Of a stretch of DNA of 64,000 nt, positions 46,301-54,718 are shown piece by piece; the stretch's first letter is position 1; the number at the start of each line of letters is the position of its first letter. The DNA comes from Catenulispora sp. GP43 (GTDB lineage: Bacteria > Actinomycetota > Actinomycetes > Streptomycetales > Catenulisporaceae): assembly GCF_041260665.1 (NCBI RefSeq), contig NZ_JBGCCT010000012.1, forward strand, positions 230,048-294,047. Reading direction: 5' to 3'. The notes below the pieces were generated by a model. That model made no database searches and was not told where the DNA came from. It saw only the letters and a program-made list of their open reading frames with translations. Made by a program: the position numbers and the translations under genes.

Positions 46301-46669
46301 AGGCGCACTTCGTCGCAGCTCTTCTGCAAGCTTTCTAGGATCCGCGTCAGCGCCAAGCAAAACTGCGTCTGACAAATCCGCCTCTGCAAGCGTTTCCTTC
46401 ACTTCGGCTAAAGCGGCAGCTTTGTCGCCATCGGACATATCGCCATATTCTACGGCACACAGCGTTATCATTCGTTCGGCGACCTGATCCGCGATCTCCT
46501 CTAGCTGCCTCTGTACTCGGCGTGCGTGGATCTGATCAACAAAAGTAAGCTGGATCAGCTCTACAAGGTCCTTAGCCCGGTGATCTTCCGCTGCGCGAGC
46601 TGTCATCCATGCTTTGCCAGCGCGTTGACCGACAACCTTGCCCAAGGAAATCGCGGCAGTCTCCAGCAT
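43313..46669 (-). CDS. NACHT NTPase with leucine-rich repeats (bacterial NLR-like, candidate defence protein)
   Basis: 1118 residues. An all-helical N-terminus (MLETAAISLGKVVGQRAGKAW..) is of the NACHT-N-terminal-helical type. The NACHT module has Walker A GEAGSGKST (295-303), Walker B ALLLVDGVDEL (374-384), the TSRP motif (411-414) and FIHRTVQEYLAAK (609-621). Leucine-rich repeats follow from about 812 to 1095 (LKYLKHLRSLRIV, LRTLRLRDCL, LRSLDLHLAG, LKGLQLMSCRGL). Bacterial NACHT proteins sense phage products and trigger cell death or dormancy; LRRs would be the sensor. ATG 46669 follows GGAGG by seven bases; the open frame to 46753 is not needed. Lower GC than the chromosome. No separate effector gene is adjacent. 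Confidence 0.88.
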   Translation of the reverse strand: MLETAAISLGKVVGQRAGKAWMTARAAEDHRAKDLVELIQLTFVDQIHARRVQRQLEEIADQVAERMITLCAVEYGDMSDGDKAAALAEVKETLAEADLSDAVLLGADADPRKLAEELRRSAPQRGSDRQLGEAGAHVYEVVLTDCCDCLIRIVRELPEFTPRVAAETLGRLTDISTQVSAMLTRLPIRTLDAPQGLAGDGDFERRYLSAISHALDTLELFGVRIEKYRPRTSLSVAYISLTVSAAGDSMRAIKRASGISSGSLDDWRGDAHEPTQATVRVETALGRSKLILVRGEAGSGKSTLLRWLAISSARGTFAGELSSWNGYTPFLIKLRSYADQRLPRPEELLDGLTGIDLSVMPTAWTHRRLLSGRALLLVDGVDELKAAQRKAVRTWLSGIIQAYPELRVVVTSRPAAADAKWLDAEGFASVFLERMSPADVKSLIRHWHDAARHAGGLPCDPDRLPGFEASLLARLETGPHLRALATSPLLAAMLCALNLDRDKQLPRDRMGLYEAAIELLLERRDAEREIPSNLESALERPQKAQILQDLAWRLSEFGRSELPKQMALNRIAEKLTTMPHLQESPEAVLEHLLQRSGILREPVAGRIDFIHRTVQEYLAAKQIADDADIELLISRAHQDQWRETVIMTAGHANRPLREQLMTGLLERIDAEPKRARQLKILAASCLETLHSIPVSLREKIELQLESLLPPSSLTIARSLAAIGEPVLMKLPVSLDGLTTPVAQATVRTAYLVNGQSALEKLAGFGADERRDVQHELNEGWSYFDPELYAQKVLADTPWVRQVDIPVARLLPALKYLKHLRSLRIVRRVDDLNFLDSVARDLEELSLAGIWSMPHPSLDLRPLIRFSSTLSHLGVYGTVVEDPNVVAQFKRLQSLVFDMRSHSSIGFIRDLVELYRLDLRGLQKVSSFVPLEALSLRTLRLRDCLPQADLSALPLAPSLRSLDLHLAGMAYDLSEIVDRIPNISALELYGLGDLVSVEALEPLRLKLLTLGGCPRLRNIEALDTQKDLEYLTLTNNAVADIAALGSLAKLKGLQLMSCRGLQDLTPLENLANLQELTLYDVGPNIDLAPLARNRNLRIRVGRGQRVQGGELFGQRLTAS

Positions 46670-47511
46670 CAAAGCGCCTCCGGTCGAGCACCGTTTGAGT
46701 TTCAAGTACATCAGTACCCTGTCCGGAGTACGGACGGCTACCAGATCCGTCAAAGTCTCTCCAGGAGCCTTGGCACCGGGCGCGGCAGCGATTCGACGAG
46801 GAGGACTTGTCTTGCGGATAGAGGCTCACGCTGTCCTCGATCAGCGAGGCTGGACAGTGGATCAGGATGTGAGCAACCAGACGACGCGCGTCGCCCGTCG
46901 GCCGGCGCGACGGCACTATGGTGTACACGCCCGATGGTCGGTACGCCGCGACTTTCGTCGCCGACGGTGCGGGTGGCCGGCTGGTCCTCTTGTCAGCCTA
47001 TAGAGGCTGGACATCGCACGCGGTCGCGCCGATGCGGATCGCCGGCACTGCGGCCGCGACGATGATCGCCGCGGCGATCGCGGGCGACGAACCACTCAGC
47101 TCGTAGCCGGGCGGCACGCCGGGGCAAGGGTGGTGCCCCGGCTGCCCGGATCGATCGAGAACGTCCGCCCTCTGCAGGGGCCAACCAACGAGCACCGCTA
47201 CGAGCCGCCCAGTTGCAGTCTCAGTTGCATTTGCGACTCTGCTCGCAGAGGTCGAATAGCGCCTCGCGCGACGAGAATCTCGCGGTGTAGACAGGCCTCC
47301 GCAGCCGCCGCAACGGACCTCGACAAGACTCGAAAGCGTGTGAGGTGCAAGCCTCGACAGGTCAAGCCCAATCGCGTCGCGTTGGGGCGCCAGCCTCAAC
47401 CTGTCGCGTTCTGTCTCAGCGCCCCTGGTGCATAGGTGGTGAATTTCGCAATGCTTGGGGTGGCTCCATTGCTCCACTGCAGGTCAGGGCTGACGTATAG
47501 CTACTGCGATG
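46670..47511. other. Gene-poor stretch between NACHT gene and att copy C
   Basis: No reliable gene. A 62-codon plus-strand frame at 46918-47106 (MVYTPDGRYAATFVADGAG..) lacks a ribosome-binding site and its reading continues from no recognisable domain. AGGTCAGGG at 47480-47488 may be a remnant of the tRNA-derived att sequence. Confidence 0.35.
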
Positions 47512-47530
47512 CCAGGCCCCTAAGCTCCAC
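47512..47530 (+). repeat. att remnant, copy C
   Basis: CCAGGCCCCTAAGCTCCAC: the last 14 bases equal the 3' end of the 43-bp att core. The 5-base extension CCAGG is shared with copy D. Confidence 0.75.
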
Positions 47531-47536
47531 GACACG

Positions 47537-47566
47537 CCCCCGATCTGCGAAACCGCAGGTCGGGGG
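47537..47566 (+). terminator. Terminator after att copy C
   Basis: Same 13-bp hairpin as after attR (CCCCCGATCTGCG / CGCAGGTCGGGGG, loop AAAC), followed by CCGTTTTTTGG and then GATGGTTGGAG, which also follows copies B and E. Confidence 0.85.
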
Positions 47567-47869
47567 CCGTTTTTTGGCGAGATGGTTGGAGTCACCCGAA
47601 CTCCATAAAGAGCTTCGCGAGCGACGTTCGAACAGACAGGTAACGGCCCCAACCCCAGGTTGAGACCGTTCTGGCGCAGGCCGGGCTCGAACGCCGATTC
47701 TCATCCCATCCCGTTTTGGATTCTGATTCGTCGCCGTCCGCGGTGAATTGGTGGTGGCGTTTCACGCCCATAGGGAGTCCGGACGGGCCTCTGACACGGG
47801 CCGCTAAACTTGCCCTTCTTTCCCGGGCTCCTTAAGGGAGGCGACACTGGTCGCCGGAAGGAGTCTGTG

Positions 47870-48835
47870 ATGCTGGAGCCTCATCCTCCGGAGTTCCGTC
47901 GTCGGGCCGTAGAGTTGGTCCGTGCCGGAAAGACGCCGATCGGTCAGCTGGCGAGGATCTGGGGATCTCGTACTCGTGTCTGCGACGCTGGATGGACCAG
48001 GCCAAGGTCGTCGACGGTGTAAAAACAGGGCCTGTCGAGGGCGGCGAAGGAGAGTTGGCGGCGTTGCGGCGGCGGACGCGTCAGCTGGAGAACGCCCAGC
48101 TGACCGCATCGATTACCGAGATCAACCGGATCTCCCGCGGCACCTGCGCTGCACCGATACACGCCGAGCTGCTGCTCGGGGCCGGCATACGCATCGGACG
48201 CAACCGTGTGGCCCCGGCTGATGCGCGCCGACGGCCTGGCCGGGATCTATCAGCGCCACGCACGTGGCCGCACTCGCGCCGACCCGTATGCCGATCCGCA
48301 TCCGGACCTGGTGAACCGGGCGTTCACCACCGACGGCCCGGCTGTGGCCTATGGACATCACCCAGCACCGCACCGACCAGGACTGGATGTACCGTGCGGT
48401 CGTGCTGGACGCCATCAGCCGGCGGGTCGTGGTCTGGTTCATCGCCGACTACCTACGCATCGAGCTGGTCTGCGACGCCCTGGACACGGCCCGCTGGCAC
48501 CGCGGGCCTGCGGCCGGGCAGACCGTGGCCCACTCCGACCACGGCAGCCAATACACCTCCTAGGTATTGGGCCAGCGGCTGCGCACCGCAGGGCTGCCCG
48601 GCTCGATAGGCACGATCGGGACTGCTTCGACAACTCGATGGTCGAGTCCTTCCTTGCCGCCCTGCAGCTGGAACTGCTGGACCGCCAAACCCGGGACACC
48701 CGCCAGGAACTCGCCAAGGCGATCTTCGAGTACATCGATGCCTGGTGCTACCCACACCGCCGACACTCCGCGATCGGTATGCTGAGCCCCGTAGAGTTCG
48801 GACAAGCACACACCGCTCACGCCATCGTGGCGTGA
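47870..48835 (+). pseudogene. IS3-family transposase remnant (orfA-orfB, broken)
   Basis: OrfA starts MLEPHPPEFRRRAVELVRAGKTPIGQLARI with AAGGAG upstream, then shifts frame near 47960. The leucine-zipper part (GELAALRRRTRQLENAQL) runs directly into the middle of orfB (TASITEINRISRGTCAAPIHAELL), so a piece is missing. OrfB fragments follow in different frames: MRADGLAGIYQRH, MDITQHRTDQDWMYRAVVLDAISRRVVVW (first Asp), HSDHGSQYTS (second Asp) with a TAG right after it, and DCFDNSMVESFLAALQLELL (Glu). At least three disruptions; not functional. Confidence 0.88.
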
Positions 48836-49410
48836 GCCACCGGAACCGGCCGGAAAACCGGGAGAAGCTCGGTCGTGCCGCCGTCGGTCCACGTACTGCC
48901 AGCGTAGGGGCTGGACTCGGCGAAACAGAGCCGACCTAAGCCAGTTTCGGACAGCAGGCAGTCCTGCTTCCACAAGGCTGGAACCTCGCTCGGCAAGAAG
49001 CGCCGCGAGGTACGTGGTGACGACGATCGCGACGTGGCGTTCCCCTGCCGGTGGGATCCTCAAGGTCAACAACCTGCGGTCCGGTCCCGACCCGCAAGCC
49101 GAGCTTGAGTGAGAGCACGTCGCCAGTCGTCACGGGAGCAATTGTCGCGAACTGTGAGCCTGTACCCCGACCGGTCCGCAGATGCTTGTGCCATGGGGCC
49201 CCCGTCCTCTGCCGACTCCGGCTTCTGACAGCATGAAGCACCTCGCTGGCGGCGAGTTCATGTGCACAGGATCGGTGGCGCCGAGAACCCTGAGCAACTG
49301 ATCGGTACTCGCGGGTTACTAGTATCGCAGGCCCCTTGTATGCTCTTTCTCACTGTGCGGGGGAGCTTCATGCGTGGGCTGAGCAGAATCATCCGGGGGG
49401 GGTTGGACTG
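48836..49410. other. Intergenic region upstream of the toxin gene
   Basis: No convincing gene on either strand. It probably contains the promoter of the toxin gene close to its right end (AT-rich GGTTACTAGTATCGCAGG near 49314). Confidence 0.3.
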
Positions 49411-50853
49411 ATGGCGCGTCCATCTGGCTGGGACATTCTGAGTTTGGATGGGGATCCCACGCCGGGCGTCGTGGAGTCGGTTGAGGCTCTGGCCAAGGAG
49501 TTCGGGGACTTCGCGCACGATGTGGAGTCGGCTTATCGGAGTCTGAATTCCTTCGGCTCGGATGCGACAGCGTTGCAGTGGGTGGGCCAGACCGCTGAGG
49601 CGTTCAAGGATCAGTTCGGTCCGCTGCCGGGGCGTCTACAGAAGTTGTACATCTCCTATAGCGAGGCCTCCGACGCCCTGTCCTCGTACGCGCCGAAGCT
49701 GCAGGCTGCGCAGACCAAGGCGGACTCGGCGTTGCACCAGGCCAAAGACGCCGCGGTCGATCTCCAACGTGCCACCACCTCTGCGAACAGCGCCGCGTCC
49801 GACTTGAAGTCGGCCCAGCAGAGCCATGCCGTCAACCCCGACCAGCAGGCTCTTGCCGATGCCCAGACCGCGCACGACAGTGCGCAGGCCAGCCTGAAGA
49901 ACGCCCAGGCCCACATGGCCGCGCTCACCGCGCAGGCGAAACAGGCTTACGACGACCGCATCGACGCAGCCAAGAACTGCGCCAAGGCGTTGCACCACGC
50001 ACAGTCCGACGGCATCCACAACAAGCACTGGTGGCAACACGTCGCCAGCAGTGTCCTGTCGACTGCCGGCGAAGTCCTTTCGGACGTCGGACACTTCGCC
50101 GAAGGCATGGCGTACGAACTCGAAGACGTCCTCAAGGCGCTGTTCAGCCCGAACTCGCTTCTCGGCATCGCCCAGACGCTCGCCGGGCTGATGTTGATGG
50201 TCGCGGGTGTCGGCGGCGAGGTCGGCGGCGTGGTGCTCGACGCGACGGGGGTCGGTGCCGTCCTCGGTATTCCGGCGGCCGCCGTGTCGGCCGGGCTCAT
50301 CACCGCTGGCGGCGCTCTGGCCGGCAAGGGCTTGTACGACTGGATGGCCGCGATGGCCAACGGCGACTACAACGCCTGGCCCCGGGGCAAACGGGGCGGA
50401 GCGAAGCCGGCGAAGCTCCGCGATGCCGACCCGGGCGGAGATCAACAATACGGCGGCCACGCATATGATAAGCATGTTGGGGAAAGCAATGAGGAGCTTG
50501 GCGATCGGCTCTATGACACCAGAAACGATGAAAATCCGCCGGACGAGGTGTCGACATACGAGACCTACGAAGACGAACGGAGGTTCAGCCAAATGGTGAT
50601 CGATCAGAATAATGCGCAAATCACCAATTGGCTGAGCAAGGCAAAACCTGGCAGCACACGGGATTTCGAAATGGACACTCTCGGCGAGGTGACCGGCCGC
50701 CAGCTCACCAGAGAAGATTGGGAGAATAAGCTCCCGTCCAAGCCGGTGCTGGGCGCCAGAGTAGTCATTAGAGCCGATCCGGCCGCGCCAAATGGGTATT
50801 ATATCCTAACTAGCTTTCCTACTGGGATTGACGCAGCCACGTGGCTCCCTTAA
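49411..50853 (+). CDS. Type VII-type polymorphic toxin with C-terminal RNase A-like domain
   Basis: 480 residues. The N-terminus (GWDILSLDGDPTPGVVESVEALAKEFGDFAHDVESAYRSL..WVGQTAEAFKDQFGPLPGRL) is a WXG100-like T7SS targeting domain. A long coiled-coil (about 80-190), a hydrophobic stretch (about 245-320) and the toxin tip (about 355-480) follow. The tip matches CdiA-CT RNase A-like domains: GGHAYDKHVGESNEELGDRL, NNAQITNWLSK, VTGRQLTRE, VVIRADPAAPNGYYILTSFPTG, with His, the KH pair and the C-terminal YYILT strand. The tip cleaves RNA in unprotected cells. The DNA becomes less GC-rich at about 50440, where the tip begins. ATG 49411 follows a run of eight Gs. Confidence 0.85.
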   Translation: MARPSGWDILSLDGDPTPGVVESVEALAKEFGDFAHDVESAYRSLNSFGSDATALQWVGQTAEAFKDQFGPLPGRLQKLYISYSEASDALSSYAPKLQAAQTKADSALHQAKDAAVDLQRATTSANSAASDLKSAQQSHAVNPDQQALADAQTAHDSAQASLKNAQAHMAALTAQAKQAYDDRIDAAKNCAKALHHAQSDGIHNKHWWQHVASSVLSTAGEVLSDVGHFAEGMAYELEDVLKALFSPNSLLGIAQTLAGLMLMVAGVGGEVGGVVLDATGVGAVLGIPAAAVSAGLITAGGALAGKGLYDWMAAMANGDYNAWPRGKRGGAKPAKLRDADPGGDQQYGGHAYDKHVGESNEELGDRLYDTRNDENPPDEVSTYETYEDERRFSQMVIDQNNAQITNWLSKAKPGSTRDFEMDTLGEVTGRQLTREDWENKLPSKPVLGARVVIRADPAAPNGYYILTSFPTGIDAATWLP

Positions 50854-50884
50854 TACGCGCCAGCAATAGCCTGAGGTCTTGACG

Positions 50885-51652
50885 ATGACACAGCCTGACA
50901 TTTTCGATGACGACGCCCCGTGGGCCGAGAGGTTGCCGGAGCTGAGGCTCCTCCTCGAAGCTTATTCATCCGTGCCGCTCCAAGAACGGTTCACCGATAC
51001 GCCGGACTCGCCCTCGAAGGCAATGCGTTCGTACCTGCGGATGGCCACCTTCTATCCGGGCCGGGCCTTCAGGGCCACTGCCGAGATCCTCGACACGCTC
51101 AAGCGTGGCCTGGACGACCCGGAGGTCACCGCGGACATGGACTCGATGTCGCGCATGATCGTTCCGGATGGCAGGACCCGTGAGGATTGCCTGACGGCGA
51201 TGATCCCGCACCTGGTTGCCTTCACGGAAGGCGGTGAACAGGCCGCGGTTCAGAAGCCGGAGACCCGGTGGGAGTGGCGGGAACGCTTTCCCAATCTGGG
51301 CAACCTGCTTGGCAGCTACTATCACCAGGACATCGGCTACGTATACGGCAACAATGCGACCAGTGAAGTTATTCTCGCCGACTACTTCACCACAAATTGG
51401 CCCTACGAAGTAGCCGCTGCCGTGTCCGAGATCGACGAGCTGCTCGCGATGGGCTCCGACGAAGATTTTCTTGAAATGGCGACCTCAATGCTCGGCCGCC
51501 AGGTGCGCCCGTCGCGCGGGTTGTCACATGGAGAATGGCTGTCTTCGATCACCCGAGATCTACGGGGGCGACTGCAAGGCGTAGATTACCAGCCTCCGGC
51601 ACCTCCGAACCCCGCATATCCGGCACACGACAAACGTGCCTGGGGACGTTGA
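50885..51652 (+). CDS. Immunity protein for the RNase A-like toxin (CdiI-like)
   Basis: 255 residues, beginning 31 bp after the toxin stop. The C-terminal half (FPNLGNLLGSYYHQDIGYVYGNNATSEVILADYFTTNWPYEVAAAVSEIDELLAM..) matches contact-dependent-inhibition immunity proteins, with the LxxYYHQD motif. It would bind and neutralise the toxin tip in the producer. ATG 50885 follows GAGG by eight bases. A truncated relative lies inverted at 54904-55461. Confidence 0.8.
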   Translation: MTQPDIFDDDAPWAERLPELRLLLEAYSSVPLQERFTDTPDSPSKAMRSYLRMATFYPGRAFRATAEILDTLKRGLDDPEVTADMDSMSRMIVPDGRTREDCLTAMIPHLVAFTEGGEQAAVQKPETRWEWRERFPNLGNLLGSYYHQDIGYVYGNNATSEVILADYFTTNWPYEVAAAVSEIDELLAMGSDEDFLEMATSMLGRQVRPSRGLSHGEWLSSITRDLRGRLQGVDYQPPAPPNPAYPAHDKRAWGR

Positions 51653-51878
51653 TCCACTGCCGCGCGAGGTACCGATCAAGGCTGTCGAAGCTGCCCCCGC
51701 TCCGGGCCAGGCTCGCTTGGCCCGCGGCTGGTCCGAGCACCTAGTGCAGCGACGCTCCCGGTCTCAACCGGTCACAACGCGTCTCGACACCACCGGTGCA
51801 TGCGTGGTGCGGTTTCGGAAGTTGAAAGCATGCAACCGTCCCGCGCCAGCTCGCAGGCATAGTTTCAGGATTCGACTA

Positions 51879-51897
51879 CCAGGCCCCTAAGCTCCAC
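51879..51897 (+). repeat. att remnant, copy D
   Basis: CCAGGCCCCTAAGCTCCAC, identical over 19 bp to copy C. Confidence 0.75.
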
Positions 51898-51905
51898 AAG
51901 CAGTA

Positions 51906-51947
51906 CAAATTGGCTCGTTCCGGAGATCTCCGAAACGAGCCAATTTG
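51906..51947 (+). terminator. Terminator after att copy D
   Basis: CAAATTGGCTCGTT pairs with AACGAGCCAATTTG, with the palindrome CGGAGATCTCCG inside. Sequence unlike the terminators after copies B, C and E, but in the same place relative to att. Confidence 0.85.
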
Positions 51948-52081
51948 CTAACGGGTCGACCGTACGTACGACGTCTCAACCCACCGATCCTTCGTTCCGG
52001 CGGGTTGGCGAAGGGCACGTCGCCGGTTCCCCAAACGGTGTCAGTCGCAGCTGTCTCCACGGCACCGCATAGATTGAAGCT

Positions 52082-52402
52082 ATGACGATCTCGCAGCCTG
52101 ACCAGGAGCTTGTCGCGGCGTGGTGCGAGCAACGAGTCCCTGCCCATGTTCGTGACCAGGTTGCGGTCGGCTTCACCATGCGTGGGGCATCGATCACGCT
52201 CATCGAGCGCCGCGCACCGTGGGATGGTGTGGGTGAATGGACTGCTCGGCCTTTCGCCCAGCTGCGCCGGAGCGGCTCGGTTTGGCGTCTGTACTGGCCC
52301 GACCGGAATACTCGCTGGCATCTCCGCGACGAGTTCCCTGCCACCAGCGACATTCAGACTCTTCTCGATATCGTTGCCGATCCTCGCAGCGCGTTCGAGT
52401 GA
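52082..52402 (+). CDS. DUF3024 family protein
   Basis: 106 residues. GEWTARPFAQLRRSGSVWRLYWPDRNTRWHLRDEFPATSDIQTLLDIVADPRSAFE matches DUF3024 proteins (RxPW...GEWT..P.A.LRY...WxLYWxDRN.R.H.Y). Function unknown, common on actinomycete chromosomes and mobile DNA. It lies between att copies D and E, converging on the 409-residue gene with 28 bp between. Confidence 0.75.
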   Translation: MTISQPDQELVAAWCEQRVPAHVRDQVAVGFTMRGASITLIERRAPWDGVGEWTARPFAQLRRSGSVWRLYWPDRNTRWHLRDEFPATSDIQTLLDIVADPRSAFE

Positions 52403-52430
52403 CCCACGTCGCAGGCATGTTGTTATCGGG

Positions 52431-53660
52431 TCAGCGTTCGGTCCTGAGCAGCTCGGCCAGGCGCTTCCCGGTCACGGTGATGCTGGGGGTCGGCTCGTGA
52501 TCGGCGAACGCCGGCTTCTTGCGGGTCAGCAGGGCCTCGCCGTCGCGGTCCCAGCGGAAGCCCTTCTTCCCCAAGAGCGTGGCGAACACGTGGTCGACGC
52601 TGTCGGGGTGTTGCGCGGCAAGGCGGCGGAAAAGAAAAGGCGGCACCGTCTCGTCGTTGAGGTAGTCGCGCAGTCGGGACAGTAGCGCCGGGGTCAGTTG
52701 TTCGGCAGGGACGGCGAACGGCTCCAGGACTGCGGCGAAATCGGCGAAGTAGTGGATTCCTTCGACCTCGTCGTAGACAACGGCGACGCTGGCCGCGTCA
52801 AGGATCTCTTCGGAGAACGCCACCAGGTCCTCCGGGTCGACTCCGGTGTCGCTGTCGGGGGCGCCCTTCGGGGAGGACGTCTGTTCGATTTGGCGCTGCC
52901 GCAGTCGGCGGAAGTCCAGCAGCACCTCGCGCATCTCCTGCGGTGTGCCGACGACCATGTCGTTGCCGGCGACCTGAAGGAACGCCGCGCGTTCCTCGGC
53001 CTGCATTCGCCAAGCCATCGTCATGAGCTCGGTATTGCGGCGCATCGCCTCAGGACGGGTAACTCCGGCCTGCATGGCTGTGCGGGCGATCGCCGGGCCG
53101 TCCTCGGGTTCGAACACGGCCTGGGTACCGGAGAACAGCCACACGTCGAAATCGGCGTGCGCCGGGACCACGCGGGCGACAACGAACGACCCGGGCGTCA
53201 TCCGCTCCAATACCTCGGCGCCCGCCGTCGCCCATGTCGGATACAGCAGATCGTCGAGCAGATTGTGCAACAGCACCCCGTCTCGGAGACGTTCGCGCAC
53301 CTCGAAGCAGCCTTCGACGACCTCCTGCCAACGCAGAAGTGCCGCTTTCTCCTCCGCGCTGAGAGCCGGGCGGCGCTGGTCGACGAACCGCTGTACGACG
53401 GTGGTGCCATCGTGCAGCTTCTTCTGCAAGACGAATGCGTCAATCGCCATGATCGCGGTGGACTCGTCGAGGAACCGCTCAGGGCCGGCGGCCTGGCGGA
53501 GCGCAGCGCTGAACTGCTTGGAGAACCGCGGGTGCTGTGCGAAGTCGATCAGTTCCCCCTTAAGGCCCTCGCTCAACTCGATCACGTGCTCGACGACGTC
53601 AGCCGGCGGTAGGCGCAGCGCGGTGACGTCAGGCCCCGGCCAGCCTTCATCCGCGTTCAC
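52431..53660 (-). CDS. Unknown 409-residue soluble protein
   Basis: Helix-rich, no signal peptide or membrane segment. Conserved-looking stretches are LLHNLLDDLLYPTWATAG, MTPGSFVVARVVPAHADFDVWLFSGTQAVFEP and VVYDEVEGIHYFADFAAVL. Not recognised. GTG 53660 follows GGAGGA by seven bases. GC content and codon use look chromosomal for an actinomycete. It shares its module with the DUF3024 gene; no partner suggests a job. Confidence 0.75.
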   Translation of the reverse strand: MNADEGWPGPDVTALRLPPADVVEHVIELSEGLKGELIDFAQHPRFSKQFSAALRQAAGPERFLDESTAIMAIDAFVLQKKLHDGTTVVQRFVDQRRPALSAEEKAALLRWQEVVEGCFEVRERLRDGVLLHNLLDDLLYPTWATAGAEVLERMTPGSFVVARVVPAHADFDVWLFSGTQAVFEPEDGPAIARTAMQAGVTRPEAMRRNTELMTMAWRMQAEERAAFLQVAGNDMVVGTPQEMREVLLDFRRLRQRQIEQTSSPKGAPDSDTGVDPEDLVAFSEEILDAASVAVVYDEVEGIHYFADFAAVLEPFAVPAEQLTPALLSRLRDYLNDETVPPFLFRRLAAQHPDSVDHVFATLLGKKGFRWDRDGEALLTRKKPAFADHEPTPSITVTGKRLAELLRTER

Positions 53661-53891
53661 AATCAGTCCTCCATTTGGTCCCGCGCGCCCTGCACGCCCA
53701 CAGTCGCCGTCGGCATGGCACGCTCATCAGCGGCACGGCCAAGTATCGGCCGCATTCGGCCTTGGCTGCATAGAGTCGCCAGATTTTCACCGTGCCGAGG
53801 CGACAGCGAACATCCTCGCCAAGTCGCGGCCCCGTCGCCGAGATCGAGGCGCGTAGCGCGGTGCACCAGGTCATGCCAGCAGCTCAGGAGT

Positions 53892-53916
53892 GTTCAAGTA
53901 CCGCAATCAGCTCCAC
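53892..53916 (+). repeat. att remnant, copy E (degraded)
   Basis: GTTCAAGT, ten diverged bases, then GCTCCAC, against GTTCAAGTCCCCTAAGCTCCAC in the att core. Identified mainly because the same terminator and GATGGTTGGAG follow. Confidence 0.6.
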
Positions 53917-53923
53917 ATAGTGC

Positions 53924-53951
53924 CCCCGATCTGCGAAGCCGCAGGTCGGGG
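53924..53951 (+). terminator. Terminator after att copy E
   Basis: CCCCGATCTGCG / CGCAGGTCGGGG around AAGC, followed by TTGGTTTTTGG and GATGGTTGGAG; third copy of the attR-type terminator. Confidence 0.85.
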
Positions 53952-54126
53952 TTGGTTTTTGGCAAGATGGTTGGAGGTTGGGGTCGTTTTTGCGCGCGGC
54001 ATGTTCGAACACCGGGCCTCATCCCAACCCCGTTGTGGACCCCGTTTTATCGCGGAAGCGCGGGTGTGCCGCCCCGCGTGAAGTCTCGGGAGGCACCACA
54101 ATGACGCGGAACCAGCCGTACATCGG

Positions 54127-54549
54127 CTAGGTGTACTGCCCGGTGAGGTTGGGAACGCGGCTGGCTGGTGGTGAGCCTTTCAGCGCGGTGTGTCCGCGGT
54201 GGTGATTGTAGGTGTGGAGCCATCCGGGGAAGGCTTGGCGTCGCTCGGTTTCGCTGCGGTAGGGCTGGGCGTAGGCCCATTCCTCCAGCATGGTGCGGTT
54301 GTAGCGTTCGACTTTGCCGTTGGTTTGGGGTCGGTAGGGCCGGGTGCGTTTGTGGGTGATCCCGGCCTGGGCGAGGGTGTTGCGCCACAGGTGGGAGCGG
54401 TAGCAGGAGCCGTTGTCGGTGAGGACGCGAGTGACGGTGATGCCGGCGTCGGCGAAGAAGGCCTGGGCGCGGGTCCAGAATGCGACGGCGGTCTGGCGGG
54501 TCTCATCGGCCAGGATCTCGGTGTAGGCCAGTCGGGAGTGGTCGTCGAC
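54127..54549 (-). pseudogene. IS481-type transposase, C-terminal remnant
   Basis: The DDE core is readable: VDDHSRLAYTEIL (first Asp), VLTDNGSCYRS (second Asp), NGKVERYNRTMLEEWAY (Glu), ending ..NLTGQYT. The N-terminal HTH half is missing and replaced at about 54550 by unrelated sequence that keeps the frame open to 54651. Not expected to be active. Confidence 0.85.
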
Positions 54550-54679
54550 GGGGTCGTCGACCAGCGCCAGAGCAACCGTGGCAAGCGTCTTCGTCACCGT
54601 CCGCCAAGAACCCGACGCCCCGACGACGATCGATCCCGCCGGTAGCAACATCGGGAGTAACAGTGTCAGCCATCACGCC

Positions 54680-54718
54680 TACTCTCTACGGTAAGCGTCC
54701 GTTTCGATACAGAGAGTA
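54680..54718. repeat. Short inverted repeat TACTCTCT / AGAGAGTA
   Basis: Perfect 8-bp arms separated by 23 bp in an otherwise gene-free stretch (54652-54903). Could be an operator or a mobile-element scar; nothing else is seen there. Confidence 0.35.

Noticed and set aside
46918..47106. 62-codon ORF beginning MVYTPDGRYAATFVADGAG
   Set aside because: Partly protein-like but no ribosome-binding site, no upstream domain and no neighbour support.
48122..48442. Possible intact transposase within the IS3 remnant
   Set aside because: Stop after the second Asp motif, missing orfA-orfB junction and several frame changes rule out activity.
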